From Microcebus murinus (lineage: Eukaryota; Chordata; Mammalia; Primates; Cheirogaleidae), in assembly GCF_040939455.1 (NCBI RefSeq), contig NC_134106.1, forward strand, positions 41,748,001 through 41,812,000: DNA of 64,000 nt, given 5' to 3'. Each line of letters starts with the position of its first letter. The first letter of the stretch is position 1. Both the position numbers and the translations under genes were made by a program. The notes beneath the pieces are model-generated. The model saw only the letters and a program-made list of their open reading frames with translations, did not search any database and had not been told where the DNA came from. Of the stretch, positions 23,060-35,107 are shown piece by piece.

Positions 23060-26000
23060 CAAGTTTGGGTAACTATTTGGGGGAGGAAGACATGAATGCT
23101 TCTTCAAAATATTAATAATTTTCATTTATTTAATAATTTTGGAAGATCACCCTTTATAGCAAGCCTTGTTCTACTTTCCATGTAATATACAAGTTTAATA
23201 CTTTGCACTTTTAAAAATCACAGCATTAACTATGGGGTCATTCAATTAAAGTCAGTTACTAAAATGACCAAAAGATTTCATTATATAAAAGCCCACTGAC
23301 GGTAATCCAAAGGAACTGCAACAAGGCTCCCATGTGAAAGATAGTCTTTCTCTTAAAAATATTTTTATTTTTATTTTTTTTAAATCAAGGGGACAACAAT
23401 TTTGTAAGGAATATCAACATATCAGAGACAAAAGTGTTAATCAAAAAAAGGTTTATTGGAGGCAAATATTCTCCAAGAATTCGAAGAAGAAAGACAAGGC
23501 ATGGATGAACCCTACTTGAAGGCAGATGTCGTAAATAGCTTAAGAACTGTGGCTACTAGAAAACATTGAATTAGGCAATGACTTTTTAGACTAAATACTA
23601 TGTTTGAGGGCCACTTCTGGTTTAAAATGGGATGGATGAAAAACATACAAAATGAAGCTGCATTTGGCTTGCAGACTGTCAACCGCAGAGTAACTTGGAC
23701 CTTTCCAAGAAATGTATTATATCATATTCACCTGATTTTAAAAAAAGACTAAATCTTGCTTAATTCAGTGAATTTGCTGCTTTTAAGAAGAATTTATTGG
23801 GGAAAATTATTTTTAAATTCAATATTGGTGATGCATTGGGCAAATGTTCACATTAATGATATTACATCATCAAACTACATAAATATTCCTCTAACTTATT
23901 TGCTACTGACCACCATAGGTTGATGAAGTAGGTGTGTATGTATTCCAAATTTAAAAATCAATTTTCTGTTTCAAATGAACAACTCTTTGACTACTTTTAA
24001 ATAATACAGACCCATTGAATATCCAATTTATTCAGAACGGAAGGAATATGACACAAAAAGTTCTACTTTTCTTGTACAGCAATAGTACAGAAGCTGCAGA
24101 TTTCTAAGTAGTAATGGAAGAATACCTCAGTCTTTCAGCCATTAGAGGAGGCAGAGAATGTATGAGTTCTTTTGTGGAGACTGGTAGTTATCAGCAACTT
24201 TTCTAAAATCTCACACAACTACTCTTTATTGCTAATCCAATACATCTTTAAATTTGGGAAATAGGAGGAGAAAGTGTTTTAATAATTGAATATTAAACAT
24301 AACTTGCTAAAAAAAAATGGCCCTGAGGCTCTCGGGTATACTAAGAACTAACAAGCAAGTTTATACTGTACCTGGAAAGATAACAACCAAACTATCACGA
24401 TAAGGCAGACAGGGAGAGGTTAGAGGGTAGCTTCCTGACTGCATAATCAGGCAACCAGATGTATGGAAAGAAGAGCCCTGGAAGGGCAGTTAATTGACCA
24501 CATCCGTCTTGGGTAAGTCACTAAATGCCTGCTCTTCATCTGTAGAAGACTTGGTTAAATCAGTGCTAAGGCCGAGACTGATTTTAAAGTAACAGAGTTT
24601 CTAAATTGTCAGCAGGGGTTTTACATGCCAAGAAAGCTAGAACTGTACTTCATGTTTCTGAGTTCTAATTCACAGCAAGCGTTGATATTTTCTAAAACAT
24701 TGCATATTGTAAATCTGTGCATGGCAAACCTTCTTACAAATCCTCATTATAGATTTTCTGGTAGCACAGTAGGAACAGACAAAAGGACATTAGATTCATT
24801 GAAGATATCTTATTAATGAGACTTTCTTGTATTATTAAAAATTACATATTAATATTGTTTTCAAGATACCTTCATTATGCAATTGGACTGAAAACACAAT
24901 GTAGTAGTCACAAAGTGAAATGTAATTCCATTGCCTCCAAATATTTCTTCTGCATCCCATCTATTAAAAATATTTGGATGAACTACATAAAAGGTCTAAT
25001 ATTTATCCATTTTTATATGTACATTTAAACTTTTGATTTCAAAAATCAGTTGGCAATGCAAACACCGTCTTTAGTCAACAATAACTTCTCTAAGTCCCTC
25101 AGCTTTTACATCACTTTTACCTATACATATGATGCTTCATATATTTCTCAGGCAAGCTTTTTGTTCTGGTTTGGTTTTGACCTCCAAGTAGGCCATAAAA
25201 TTGTGCTATTTTTCCATCTATCTCTCCCTTCTAATGATCAAGGGCTTTTGTGGAAACTTGACCCTTGCCTAGCCCCAGGGGCATGAGTCTTGATCAGCAA
25301 AAACATTCCTGCTAGTATCCTTCTAATGCCTGTGACTGGCTTAGGAAAGAGTCAATGAGACTGGAGAAAAGCTGGGAAATTTAGAGAAAAGGTTCTTATT
25401 TGAAACATACACACAGTCCTACTCTATCTTAGGATATAGTTATATGAGGATGGGATGCATAAAGCTACCGTATCCAACTTGTGATCACAATAGGTCAAAA
25501 CTAAGGCCAAAAGCCAATATGTTAAAGATGGCAGAGTGAAGATGACCAGATTCTAAAGAATCTGAAGCCATCAAACTTCCTGACCTTTAAATTTTCAGTT
25601 ATGTAACATAATAAACTGGTGTATTTTTTTCCTTGAAGAGGAAAATATCCTGACACAGATAAAAACTAAGTCTTAAAACATATTCCTGATGATCTTATTT
25701 CTCAAGACTCCAATACATTGTAGTATACTGCAGAGATTACAGTAAGCATTTAGGAAACTATCACTAAGTATACGAATGAAAACAGAATGGACATTTTAGA
25801 AAGCCATCTCAATATGATGAAGCTGAACCTTCACTAAATCAGTATAAATGATTCATGACACCTTCAAAGAAATTGTAAGTTGCAGACACTCTGCAACTTA
25901 ATGGAAAATGGCAGATCTTTTTGGTGTTTGTGTGAATGTGTGTGTCTGTGTCTGTTTATATTTACATAAAACAGTCAATGAGATGGTTAATGCTGATTTT

Positions 26001-27575
26001 TTAAAATGAGTTTTTCCTAGTATTTCTTTCTTGGCAGAATTAAAGTAGGTTATAAATTTCCTAACTTTTTATACATGTTCCTATATTTAGTAAAGGAGGC
26101 AAAAAAAAAAAAAAAAGCACCAAGAACAAGGAGGAGGAGAAAAGATGGAATAAAAGTTCATATTGGAATCAGAAATTGATTACTAAGAAAGGTGACTTTA
26201 AGAAATTCAGTTTTAGAGAAATTGTCACAATCAATAACTTCCCACAGCTCGGTTCATGAACCTTATTTTTAGTTGAACTAGTAACAAAGGAAACAATTAG
26301 ATATGATCACCAACCTTTTCATGCATTAATGCCAGTGCAAATTAACTCCTACTACTAAAATTACTCCTTCTGTCTGTCAAAATCTGTGAAGTGACTTACT
26401 GCACTCAGGGCATAACTGTGTCTCCCTGACTGCATAAAACTGACACGTACAAATCAATATTAATTTAAAAAAAAGATCAAAACTGTCCTCATTATCTTAT
26501 TTGGCTGTCTCTCCAAAATAGGGTTACCATTTCTGACAGAACATAACAGAGTCTGGACTCAACCAATTTCTCCAGCCAAATAATAAATGTTTTGTTTCTT
26601 GGTTGGGTCAAAGTATCTGCTTCACTAGTGACAAAATTACTTACTACTTCAAAAAAGGACCCAATATCTAATTATAAATTTCATCTAGACTATCCAAGAC
26701 ATTTTGCCATATTTTTAAAATTTCTCCTCAACACATTTGTATTCTCTATTCTCTCCCCATCAAAATACTCCTAATATGAGAAAAGAATAAAAATTTACAT
26801 CAGACGTCTAGGATCACTGTGCTTTGTAGAATGTATAAGATTTATGTGACATCTTCTGTTTTAAAACCCATATTATTTAAAAATGTTATTATTTTCACAT
26901 ATTTATTTTAATGTAAAGGTAATCATTTCCTGAAAGAGAGAAATAGGTGAGCTAAGGAGATTCCTCATGTTTATTTGGTGGCTTTCCAAATTTGTGCCTG
27001 TTCATGAAGTGTTATGACACCTCTTTTTCCTTCCACCCTTTCTCTATTTTACACTATAATAGCTTTCCACTGAGCACTCTAAGGAAGAAAGTGGTAACAA
27101 TTCCACAGAATGGTACCATGACTGGGATTACTTACTCTGGAATCCTCACCCAAATTATCTCAAACCTGTTGACCTCCATGAACAGAAAACACAGGATTGG
27201 AGTTTTCCTCTGTTCCATCCTGGTCCCAGTTATGCCTTACTGCCCTCTCTGAGCCTTGGGACTCTACACGATATGAGGTATTTTTTGACCACCAAAACTC
27301 ATTCAAATGATACTAGTTTTAACAAGCTAGTGTTTACTCACCAACAAATATCATGAACTAACTGTATTCCACCCACAAACAAACAAAAAAAAAAGAGAAG
27401 AAATATAGGTGGTTTATTAATATTAAATCCATCACCTTTAAGCATAGATAATTTTATCACTTATTTGCTCCCATTTTAACAATTTATCCTCAAGAGACTG
27501 GAAAATGAAATACAGGTTAAACCTTTTACTAAATGTTCCAAAGGGAAAGAATTTGACCTTTAAGAATTTTACATG

Positions 27576-27578
<3 letters not shown>
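23060..27578. other. long unassigned AT-rich stretch, no gene
   Basis: I see no transposon landmark, RNA gene or convincing exon over 4.5 kb. An A17 run at 26101-26117 could be the tail of a retroposed sequence, but I found no matching target duplication. A TG-rich patch lies at about 25926-25955. Open frames of 60-86 codons have AT-driven composition. Confidence 0.45.

Positions 27579-27622
<44 letters not shown>
27579..27622. repeat. (TG)22 microsatellite
   Basis: This is a perfect TG dinucleotide run of 44 nt. Runs this long are normally length-polymorphic and can adopt Z-DNA. Confidence 0.98.
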
Positions 27623-27625
<3 letters not shown>

Positions 27626-27680
27626 TTCTGACCTCAAGTTTTCACTTGTACATACAGCACATGAGTTCTACAGTCCAAAT

Positions 27681-27705
27681 GGTTTGGTTTGGTTTGGTTT
27701 GGTTT
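27681..27705. repeat. (GGTTT)5 minisatellite
   Basis: Five perfect copies of GGTTT lie 58 bp after the TG run. Confidence 0.97.
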
Positions 27706-27711
27706 ACAAAA

Positions 27712-27870
27712 CCCACATCTATATGATTGTGGGCAAATTATTTAATCCCTAAATCTCAGTTTTCTAATCTATTAAATAGGCATAACAATAATATTTACCT
27801 AATAATTCCCCTGAGAGGATTAAATGAGTCCTCAATATATGGTAGCTGCTACTATTAGTAAATAATACCA
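27712..27870 (+). repeat. MIR 3' half
   Basis: 'TTGTGGGCAAATTATTTAATCCCTAAATCTCAGTTTTCTAATCTATTAAATAGGCATAACAATAATATTTACCTAATAATTCCCCTGAGAGGATTAAATGAG' follows MIR order closely. It ends near 'GGTAGCTGCTACTATTA'. Confidence 0.7.
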
Positions 27871-29494
27871 TTGGCAGAGTCTTACACTTACAGTTATCTA
27901 GACAATAAATTCAGGAAATATTTTCTATGACATTACTTATTTCCACCTTTTAACTTTTAAAGTAAGAAAATCTAATTTTCCAAGGTCAGTAGATAGATCT
28001 AAAATTCCCCAATTAGCTGGTGACATAGACGGGGCAATCGGAAAGGCTTTGTTCAAGGTCAGTACAATTTGCCAGAGCATATTTCAAAACTGTAGCAGAA
28101 AAAAAAAAAAAGCATAAGGAAAGCTGGTGATTTCCAAGGAAATTCAAACTAATATTTTCTCCACAGAAAGAGATGGCAAACATAATAAGACATTTAAATA
28201 CCCTTGAAATGTATATTTTGTTTTCTATGACAGAATTTTTTATTCTTGCATTAGTGAGATGATTTGCTACTTGAACTAGAGTTTAAGTGGGTCCTTATCT
28301 CATGCCTTTGTTGCTATTGGTTCATACAATTTAAATCTGAATGCCTTGGTTTCCTTCTAGGAATTCCTGAGCTATGTACTTAATGACACTGAAATTTAAA
28401 AATGTGCATACTCTATTAACAGAATTAATAGGTCCTTGGTAATGAAAAGTGGCAAACTAAATATAGGGAACTGGTCAGCATGTTTTGTAAGAAAATATTT
28501 CAAATAAGACAATTTCCTGGTTCAGCAGTTTAAGTTAGCAGAGATAAGGAGGGGAAGTTAAGGGAATGTTTAAAGGAAGAAAACATTTAAGGAGCATTGG
28601 ATAATCAGACTTAGTGTTTAAGCATTTCTCATATCAAGCACTTATTCCAAAAACCCAATGAGAAAGGCAATCTGTAGAAGAAAAAATATCTATCAGTTAA
28701 TTTGTCAATGTCAAAGACATTTTTAAAAATTTGAACCCTGTGTAACTGATGCAACCATCACATGATCTTTAAAACCCTCACTAACGTCCATCTTTTGCAT
28801 TATTTCCTTACTGATAAAACAATCTTAAAATTCCTTTTAGTTTTAAGTAGTAATCTGCCTTGTGCAGGACTGAGAAATGACTACTTTTTACTGAATTTTT
28901 TCAACAGAAAAAAAATAATTTGATGCCAAATTTCCAGGAAATTATACTTTTGTGAAAGAATGTAGATTAATAGAAACATAAATAGTTTCCTTCTGCATAG
29001 AATGACCATTTACTCACTAGCCATGGATCTAATTTTAGCCCAAGATTGTCCTTAAACCAGAGCCAAACACAAACTGGAGTCCTTATAGACACTGTGTGCA
29101 GGGTTGAAATTCTCACCTATGCTGAGCCTTTTCTTCCAAGTGTTATTTCCACTTTCACATCTCTTAAGAACATTTATCTACTATCTAAGACCTGAGATCT
29201 TAAAAGATATTACTTATAAAATATAAGCTGTTTTTATAGTCAAAACACTACATAATATAAGCTTTGTATTACAAAATGCAATAATATAAATATTATCATA
29301 GTTAGTTTCCAGTACTTTGGTAAAAACAGCATAATGTTGTAATAATGAACCTAAGAAGAGACTATCTGTAAACAGAAAATCCCCAATGTGGAAAGAACAT
29401 TTTCATAGGTGCTTACCTCTCCAAGAATAAATACCCAGTGATTGGATGTTATATAATGAAATACTTCCTTTCTAATAACAATAGTAATTGTAGC
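27871..29494. other. unassigned AT-rich sequence
   Basis: No recognised repeat or gene is present. An A13 run at about 28099-28111 has no supporting retroposon structure. Confidence 0.4.
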
Positions 29495-29700
29495 ATGGCA
29501 ATATCATTAATAATCACAGCTATTATTTGTTGAGAATTTATTAAATCTGAATCACTCTATTTTACATTTTATACACCTTTTTCTGACCTTTGCAAATGGT
29601 TTCCCCATTTTATAGATGATCAAATTGAGGATTAGACTACTTAAGTAACTTCCCTAAAGCAAAATCAAAGTAGAGAGTTGTCACCTACTTAGTTATCCTT
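29495..29700 (-). repeat. MIR SINE fragment
   Basis: 'TTATTTGTTGAGAATTTATTAAATCTGAATCACTCTATTTTACA' is followed by 'GGTTTCCCCATTTTATAGATGATCAAATTGAGGATTAGACTACTTAAGTAACTTCCC'. This is the reverse-complement MIR order. Confidence 0.65.
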
Positions 29701-30004
29701 CACTTTCATATATACATATTCATAATAATATGATTATTGTGTGTAACAAAAATTGCTGTTCTTTTCTTAGGAAATAAACACATGCTTAGCACATATTAAA
29801 GGTAGCATGGAGTAGTACAGAATAAAATTAATTTGCTTCAAAATTACAGCAATAAATGATCACAAAAGGAAAAAAAGGTAACTGAATCATAATTTTTTGA
29901 CTGAATCACTTGATGTTTCTCTACTCACTGCTTTGTACACCACATTCTGTCTTCTCAATGAAAAGCAACTATGGGCAGGCAGTCTCCAATTGAGAATGCA
30001 GCTG

Positions 30005-30262
30005 GAAGGCATACAGCATCATGGTCAATTAGACAGGCTTGAGAATCCAATGAGCATGGTGGAATCCTAGTTCCATCATGCATTAGCCAGGCAATCTTGG
30101 GCAAGATCTTAATCTCTCCAAACTTCAGTACCCACCAATAAAATAAAGTTGATAATAGTATCTATACAAAATGACTATTGCTAGCATTAAATGAGATAAT
30201 GCAAGTGAAGGGGCAGCACAATGTGTGGTGCATAGTAAGTGCTCAATAAATTATAGATAGTG
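30005..30262 (+). repeat. MIR SINE, nearly full length
   Basis: The copy runs from a tRNA-like head ('GCATCATGGTCAATTAGACAGGCTTGAGAATCC...AATCCTAGTTCCATCATGC') through 'CTTGGGCAAGATCTTAATCTCTCCAAACTTCAGTA'. It then has 'GCATTAAATGAGATAATGCAAGTGAAG' and ends with 'GTGTGGTGCATAGTAAGTGCTCAATAAATTATAG'. It is one of the best-preserved MIRs here. Confidence 0.8.
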
Positions 30263-30354
30263 GTACATTTATAGCTGCCCTTCCACAATTCAAAAGGAAC
30301 TGCCTTAACTTTTTCCTCTACATTTACTACTACTAATAAATAAGTGCCTTCTAT

Positions 30355-30402
30355 TCCTTTCCTCTCCTCTCCTCTCCTTCCCTTCCTTTTTCTATTTTCC
30401 TG
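30355..30402. repeat. CT-rich simple sequence
   Basis: TCCTC/CTTCC units form a short, almost pure pyrimidine stretch with no unit preserved beyond three copies. Confidence 0.8.
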
Positions 30403-30577
30403 GAGGAACCCAAATCCAACTTAAACACAGCCTTCCCCTTTGAATCTTGGCGTAGTCCATCATTTCTTGATTCATCACAGGGTTAATAGATGGTGGTGCG
30501 ATGTATGGTGCCAATTAAAAAACACTTAGTCAAGAAGACAGAATCCCTTCCTCTCACTGCCAATGAGACAGCTAGCC

Positions 30578-30946
30578 TGGGAATGATGAAATAGAGAAAA
30601 TCATCAAAGAAAACAGAATCTTGACCTGCCTTGAGAAGTATTATTAAAGTCTGTTAGGAAGAGAGGATGAGATATATCAAGTGTGGCCTCACTGGTTTTG
30701 ATATCTGAATCAAACTTGGAATTCTACCACCTAGACTGGCTTAGGGTGAGAGGAACCAGAATTAAAAGAGGACCAGGAAAAGAGATGGAATCTTGGAGAG
30801 GTTTGTTACCACCACACGTCCCACAAAGAAATGCGTATGTATCGGAGAGCCTCACTCCAGATGTGAACAATCTCCACTCCTTTCCTGTCCTCCTGTTTGC
30901 CTGATCTCCTCACTCCCATCTCAGCTACCATAATATGCCAAGTGAA
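30578..30946 (+). repeat. left arm of a 369-bp inverted duplication
   Basis: It pairs base for base, without gaps, with the reverse complement of 31737-32105. I count nine mismatches in 369, about 97.6% identity, and 8 of the 9 are transitions. The outer part from 30592 to about 30810 is identical in both arms. A 73-codon frame (30683-30904) is preserved in both arms only because the arms are copies. It has no recognisable domain. I recognise no repeat family in the arm. Confidence 0.96.
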
Positions 30947-31736
30947 TGCTCCTGCTCAGATCGCAGGAGCTTTCAGCAGTGACTAGAAGCTAGGAAAGCC
31001 TCGTTCCAACTTCAGAGCTACAACATGTTTTCATGGCATACAAATTTGTATTTCTGAATCACCATTGCCATAGAAAAATTAATATACATGGTAGTAAAGT
31101 TCTAAGTTTGTTGTATATTATTAGCTGCCTCAGGACATTAAAGATTAAGCAGGCCCCCATGAGCTCACTGGTATGGGGAACTGGAGACCAAGTGTACCCT
31201 TATATCAATGAAAAACTGAAGTCTAAGTTATAAGCAACCAGCTCACAAAGGCACTTTTTAAATACAGTCCCCCCAGACTGATCAATATCCTGTTGTGCAA
31301 GATAGATGAAGGTAGTGGGTTGGAAGCAGGAATAATAAAAAAAAAAAAAAAAAAAACACCAAAGGAGCAGAAATGGGCAATTGCTGAACACTCATTAGTT
31401 TCCTTAACCCGATTCAGTGTGTCTGGAGACTGCTTACACTTCCAGACAAGCAAGGAGGGGGAACTGTAGGAAATATATTTAAGTGTAAAAATGAACCCAA
31501 CTGATACACTTTTCTCATATGGTCTGTGTTTCAGGGTCCATTATCTTGAGTGGCAAAGCAAGACAGAGACTGGCATTAGAAGGTGTAGCTTTGAGGCTAC
31601 ATTTGTACTTTGAGGCTACATACACATTTAGGCTGTGCAGGAACCACAAAATCGCCACAGCTCTGAAGCAGTTTTGCACCCGAGCCACTGACCTTTGACT
31701 TGTCTTTCTGAAGAACTTCTTTCCTACTGGTCAGAG
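30947..31736. other. 790-bp spacer of the inverted duplication
   Basis: This is unique-looking sequence with an A20 run around 31338-31357 and a short tandem doubling of CTTTGAGGCTACAT near 31590-31620. No gene, transposase or recognised repeat is present, so the whole structure does not look like a cut-and-paste transposon with long terminal repeats. Confidence 0.7.
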
Positions 31737-32105
31737 TTCACTTAGCATATTATGGCAGCTGAGATGGAAGTGAGGAGATCAGGCAAACAGGAGGACAGGA
31801 AAGGAGTGGAGATTGTTCACATCTGGAGTAAGGCTCTCCGATTCATACGCATTTCTTTGTGGGATGTATAGTGGTAACAAACCTCTCCAAGATTCCATCT
31901 CTTTTCCTGGTCCTCTTTTAATTCTGGTTCCTCTCACCCTAAGCCAGTCTAGGTGGTAGAATTCCAAGTTTGATTCAGATATCAAAACCAGTGAGGCCAC
32001 ACTTGATATATCTCATCCTCTCTTCCTAACAGACTTTAATAATACTTCTCAAGGCAGGTCAAGATTCTGTTTTCTTTGATGATTTCCTCTATTTCATCAT
32101 TCCCA
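31737..32105 (-). repeat. right arm of a 369-bp inverted duplication
   Basis: This is the inverted partner of 30578-30946. Similarity stops abruptly at TTCACT on the inner side and at CATTCCCA on the outer side. There is no short direct repeat at the outer borders that I can see, which argues against transposition as the origin. Confidence 0.96.
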
Positions 32106-32129
32106 AGCAGGTTTTTCTACATGGATAAT

Positions 32130-32335
32130 AATAATAATGATAATACCAATGCTTTTATGTGCTAATCTTCTAATCCTTTTACATATATTACTTCCTTTCA
32201 TCCTATGAACAACCCTATCAGATAGGACAGTTACTAGCAACATTTTAGGGATGAGGAAACTGAAGCACACTGTAGTTGAGCAACTTTCCCAGGGCTCACA
32301 GCCAAGAGGAGGACTGTATGGGCTGTGACCCCAAA
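32130..32335 (-). repeat. MIR SINE
   Basis: Reverse-complement landmarks are 'CTTTTACATATATTACTTCCTTTCATCCTATGAACAACCCTATCAGATAGGACAG', 'TTTTAGGGATGAGGAAACTGAAGCACACTGTAGTTGAGCAACTTTCCCAGGGCTCACAG'. It begins some 25 bp beyond the right arm of the inverted duplication. Confidence 0.75.
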
Positions 32336-32394
32336 GAGTCTATCTCATCCATGTCACCACCCTTGCTGCTATGGCTACCAGCAGCCTCCATTTT

Positions 32395-32645
32395 ACAGCT
32401 GTACTTACCATGCACCAAACATAATATTGAGAATCTCACAAGCATCATTTCACTTAGTATTCAAAACAACATCATCAGCTGGGTGCTGTCCCCATGTGTA
32501 TGTAGAGAAAGAAACAGAGGCTTGGCAGGGTTTAGTTTAGTGGGTTGTCTGAGGTCACACATCTAGTAATAACCCATCCGAGACTGGAACCCATGTTTCA
32601 GTCTCCTAAGGCTGTGCTTTTACCCAGCACATCATATTGCCCCCA
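32395..32645 (-). repeat. MIR SINE, second copy in the same orientation
   Basis: 'TTACCATGCACCAAACATAATATTGAGAATCTCACAAGCATCATTTCACTTAGTATTCAAAACAAC' leads into 'AAGAAACAGAGGCTTGGC'. It continues with 'TGAGGTCACACATCTAGTAA', 'AGACTGGAACCCATGTTTCAGTCTCC', and 'GTGCTTTTACCCAGCACATCATATTGCCCCC'. It is full-length in extent. Confidence 0.78.
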
Positions 32646-32689
32646 CAGAAAGACTCCACCCAACCACCCCTGAAAATGCAATATACCTC

Positions 32690-33130
32690 TTTTAGCACAC
32701 TGTGCAGCACTGATGAGGTTAAACAGCAAGGGCGATTAATGCATCACTGCATTGCTAATATCTCCATGAATAAAACGTCTATTTGATTTTCATTTAACCT
32801 CAAAAGAATCTGATTACCAAATAACCATTGAAGAATTATTGGCAATTATGTTCTGTAATTATGGCTCCTGTTAATGTCATTAGCGTGCAGCCTTTCATAT
32901 TTAGTCCTATTAATTAATCCCCATAAGCATAGAAAGTTATAATCAATACAACAAAGGCTCCGTGGTAAATTACAAATAATCTCCAAATCCCTCAAACAGT
33001 TTTCAGAGTTCCTTGGGCTTCCTTGGTTAGGACATATTTAGTTTGGAGGCTGAAAGAGTCTGTGGTAATTGATAGCTCCTCACCCGGAGTCACCTATCTC
33101 TCTAATGTGCCTAATTAGGCAAATGCTTAA
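32690..33130. promoter_or_regulatory. candidate conserved element rich in TAAT cores
   Basis: This repeat-free block holds many homeodomain-type cores: GATTAAT at 32734, TAATTA at 32856, TTAATTAAT at 32910 and the perfect 12-bp palindrome GCCTAATTAGGC at 33109-33120. AT-rich DNA yields TAAT often, so only the palindrome and the absence of repeats are suggestive. Enhancer function is inference, and conservation was not tested. Confidence 0.3.
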
Positions 33131-33330
33131 AATTGGAGTCCCAACTGCAGCTGACGACTATACATTCCTGTAAGGCAATAAAAATAATTAACTGCTTGAG
33201 TCGAGAGACCCCCAAATCAGATATACAACTTTTCAATTCTCGGAGCAATATATTGCTTCAGATAACAACTACCATCAATGAGTACATGGTTTTAGTTTTG
33301 CAAAAGTTGAATATGGTTAAGTGTGTCTAA

Positions 33331-34149
33331 TGTTGAAAGTCCAACAAAGAAACGATTTCTGATGGCTCAATCTCACAGATAAGCAAGATAAACAGATATA
33401 CTGACAATGATGCTAGGAATGGATGCTTTGTGAAAAACTGCTCTCTGAATATTATGTGTTTTCAAAATCTCCCGTTCCATGTTCAGATTTTCTTTCACAT
33501 ATTTTATCAAACTCTAACTCATAAGTCTGTATTGCAGAAAATCTATTTTGTCTTTGTGATTTTAAACATCTACATTGATATACAGCAGATTTTTAAAATA
33601 GTTACATTCATATATTTAATCTGAAACAACTACTGCTATAGTAATCCAAAGATGCAGCAAGTGGCCTCAGAAGTGGCTCCTTCCAAGAAGGTGGCATGGC
33701 AACTCATGCTGTAATGTTGAGCATTGGTTTCTCAGGTTTTGCTCTACACGAGAATCTCAACATCAGTGAATCCCATTCTTTATGCCACAGAGAAAAAGGG
33801 TTACAACTTGCTTCCTCTTGGCATCCCACGCCCTTTCCTGATTCCATTCTTGTTCTGGACGATTTCCCAGGAATTAGTGCATAACCCTCTGCAGCTGCCT
33901 GGCCTCAGAAACAATTTGGGAGGAAACAACAGAGGCTCAGAATAAATAAAATATCTATCAAAACATCACTGCATCAAATATTACAGAGAATATATACATC
34001 TTTAAAGAATTCAAAAACAATAATAACATGACAATTTTAGGCAGCATCCACAAATTGGCTTCTTCAGATAAGTAACTGTTAGTGAAGAAATAAATCTAAC
34101 TTATAATTCGGAAGAATTAGTTTGCAGAATTATAATATTTAAGATCTGA
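33331..34149. other. unassigned AT-rich sequence
   Basis: The overlapping frames around 33696-33945 show no recognisable domain. A hAT-like 'TTTCTCAGGTTTTGCTCTACACGAGAATCTCAACATCAG' occurs near 33730 but is too weak to call. Confidence 0.35.
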
Positions 34150-34305
34150 AAATAACTTTAAAGGTCATCTGAAGCCAACCTTCCATTTACAAATGAGGAA
34201 GCTGGGATTCAAAAGGGTAAATAACTTGTCCAAGGTCACCAAATAAATTGATGGTTAAAATTGAACTGGAAACTGAGAAATCTTAACCACCCCATTTGCC
34301 ATCAC
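34150..34305 (-). repeat. MIR-like fragment
   Basis: 'AAAGGTCATCTGAAGCCAACCTTCCATTTACAAATGAGGAAGCTGGGATTC...GGGTAAATAACTTGTCCAAGGTCACC' resembles the reverse complement of a MIR-related mammalian SINE. 'AATCTTAACCACCCC' lies at the end. The exact family is unclear. Confidence 0.5.
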
Positions 34306-34811
34306 CCCCCAAACTAAATTGTTAGTTCAATTTAGAAGTTTATTCCAGAGCATGATTACAGACTTACAGTTTCAAAAAAAAGAGTCTATCCTAACATCAT
34401 TAACAGCCACAGTTAGCATGGATTCTCAGTCTTCTCAGTCTCGTCAATTTGCAGAATTAAGATATGCATAAACACCGTGAGTGTGAACTAAAATGCCATA
34501 CATCAGGATGGGAGATCTTACTAGGTCCTGTAGTTCATAGTCTACAAGTTTTCAGCAAGTTTTACACTAAATGAAATAATAATAATAATGGATGATAATG
34601 ACAGGAGCCTATACTATTTTAATGCAGAATTTGTCATATAATATTCAGAGCCTTCATCTGACCTGCAGCATTGTTTTTCATTTGTTTTTTTTGTTGGCAG
34701 CTTCTTCAGCTTTTTACTTTATTTTGTTTGTTTGAATTTGTTACTAATAGTTAAAAATTATAAAATGTCACATAAAACCTAACTATACTTTTCTTATGTG
34801 TAGCTTACCAG

Positions 34812-35107
34812 TAAGAAAGAAAAGAAAAGAAAAGAAAAGAAAAGAAAAAAGAGAAGAGAAGAGAAGAGAAGAGAAGAGAAGAGAAGAGAAGAGAAGAGAA
34901 GAGAAGAGAAAAGAAAAGAAAAGAAAAGAAAAGAAAAGAAAAGAAAAGAAAAGAAAAGAAAAGAAGGGAGGGGAGGGGAGGGGAGGGGAGGGGAGGGGAG
35001 GTATGAGGGGAAGTATGAGGGGAGGGGAGGGGAGGGGTGGGAAGGGGAGGGGAGGGGAGGTAGGAGGGGAGGGGTGGGGAGGGGAAGGCTGGGGAAGGGA
35101 AGCAAAA
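34812..35107. repeat. long polypurine tract (AAAAG / GAGAA / GGGGA)
   Basis: From 34813 to 35001 there is no pyrimidine on the plus strand (189 nt). The blocks are AAAAG repeats, then GAGAA repeats to about 34910, AAAAG repeats again to about 34964, then GGGGA repeats. These continue with a few T interruptions to about 35105. The reading frames of about 100 codons on both strands are simple-repeat artefacts. Confidence 0.97.

Noticed and set aside
26101..26117. A17 run as the tail of a possible processed pseudogene.
   Set aside because: I found no AATAAA just upstream and no target-site duplication.
30683..30904. A 73-codon frame conserved with one at 31779-32000, suggesting selection on a protein.
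   Set aside because: The two are the arms of the inverted duplication. Differences fall without regard to codon position, and no start, splice or domain context supports coding.
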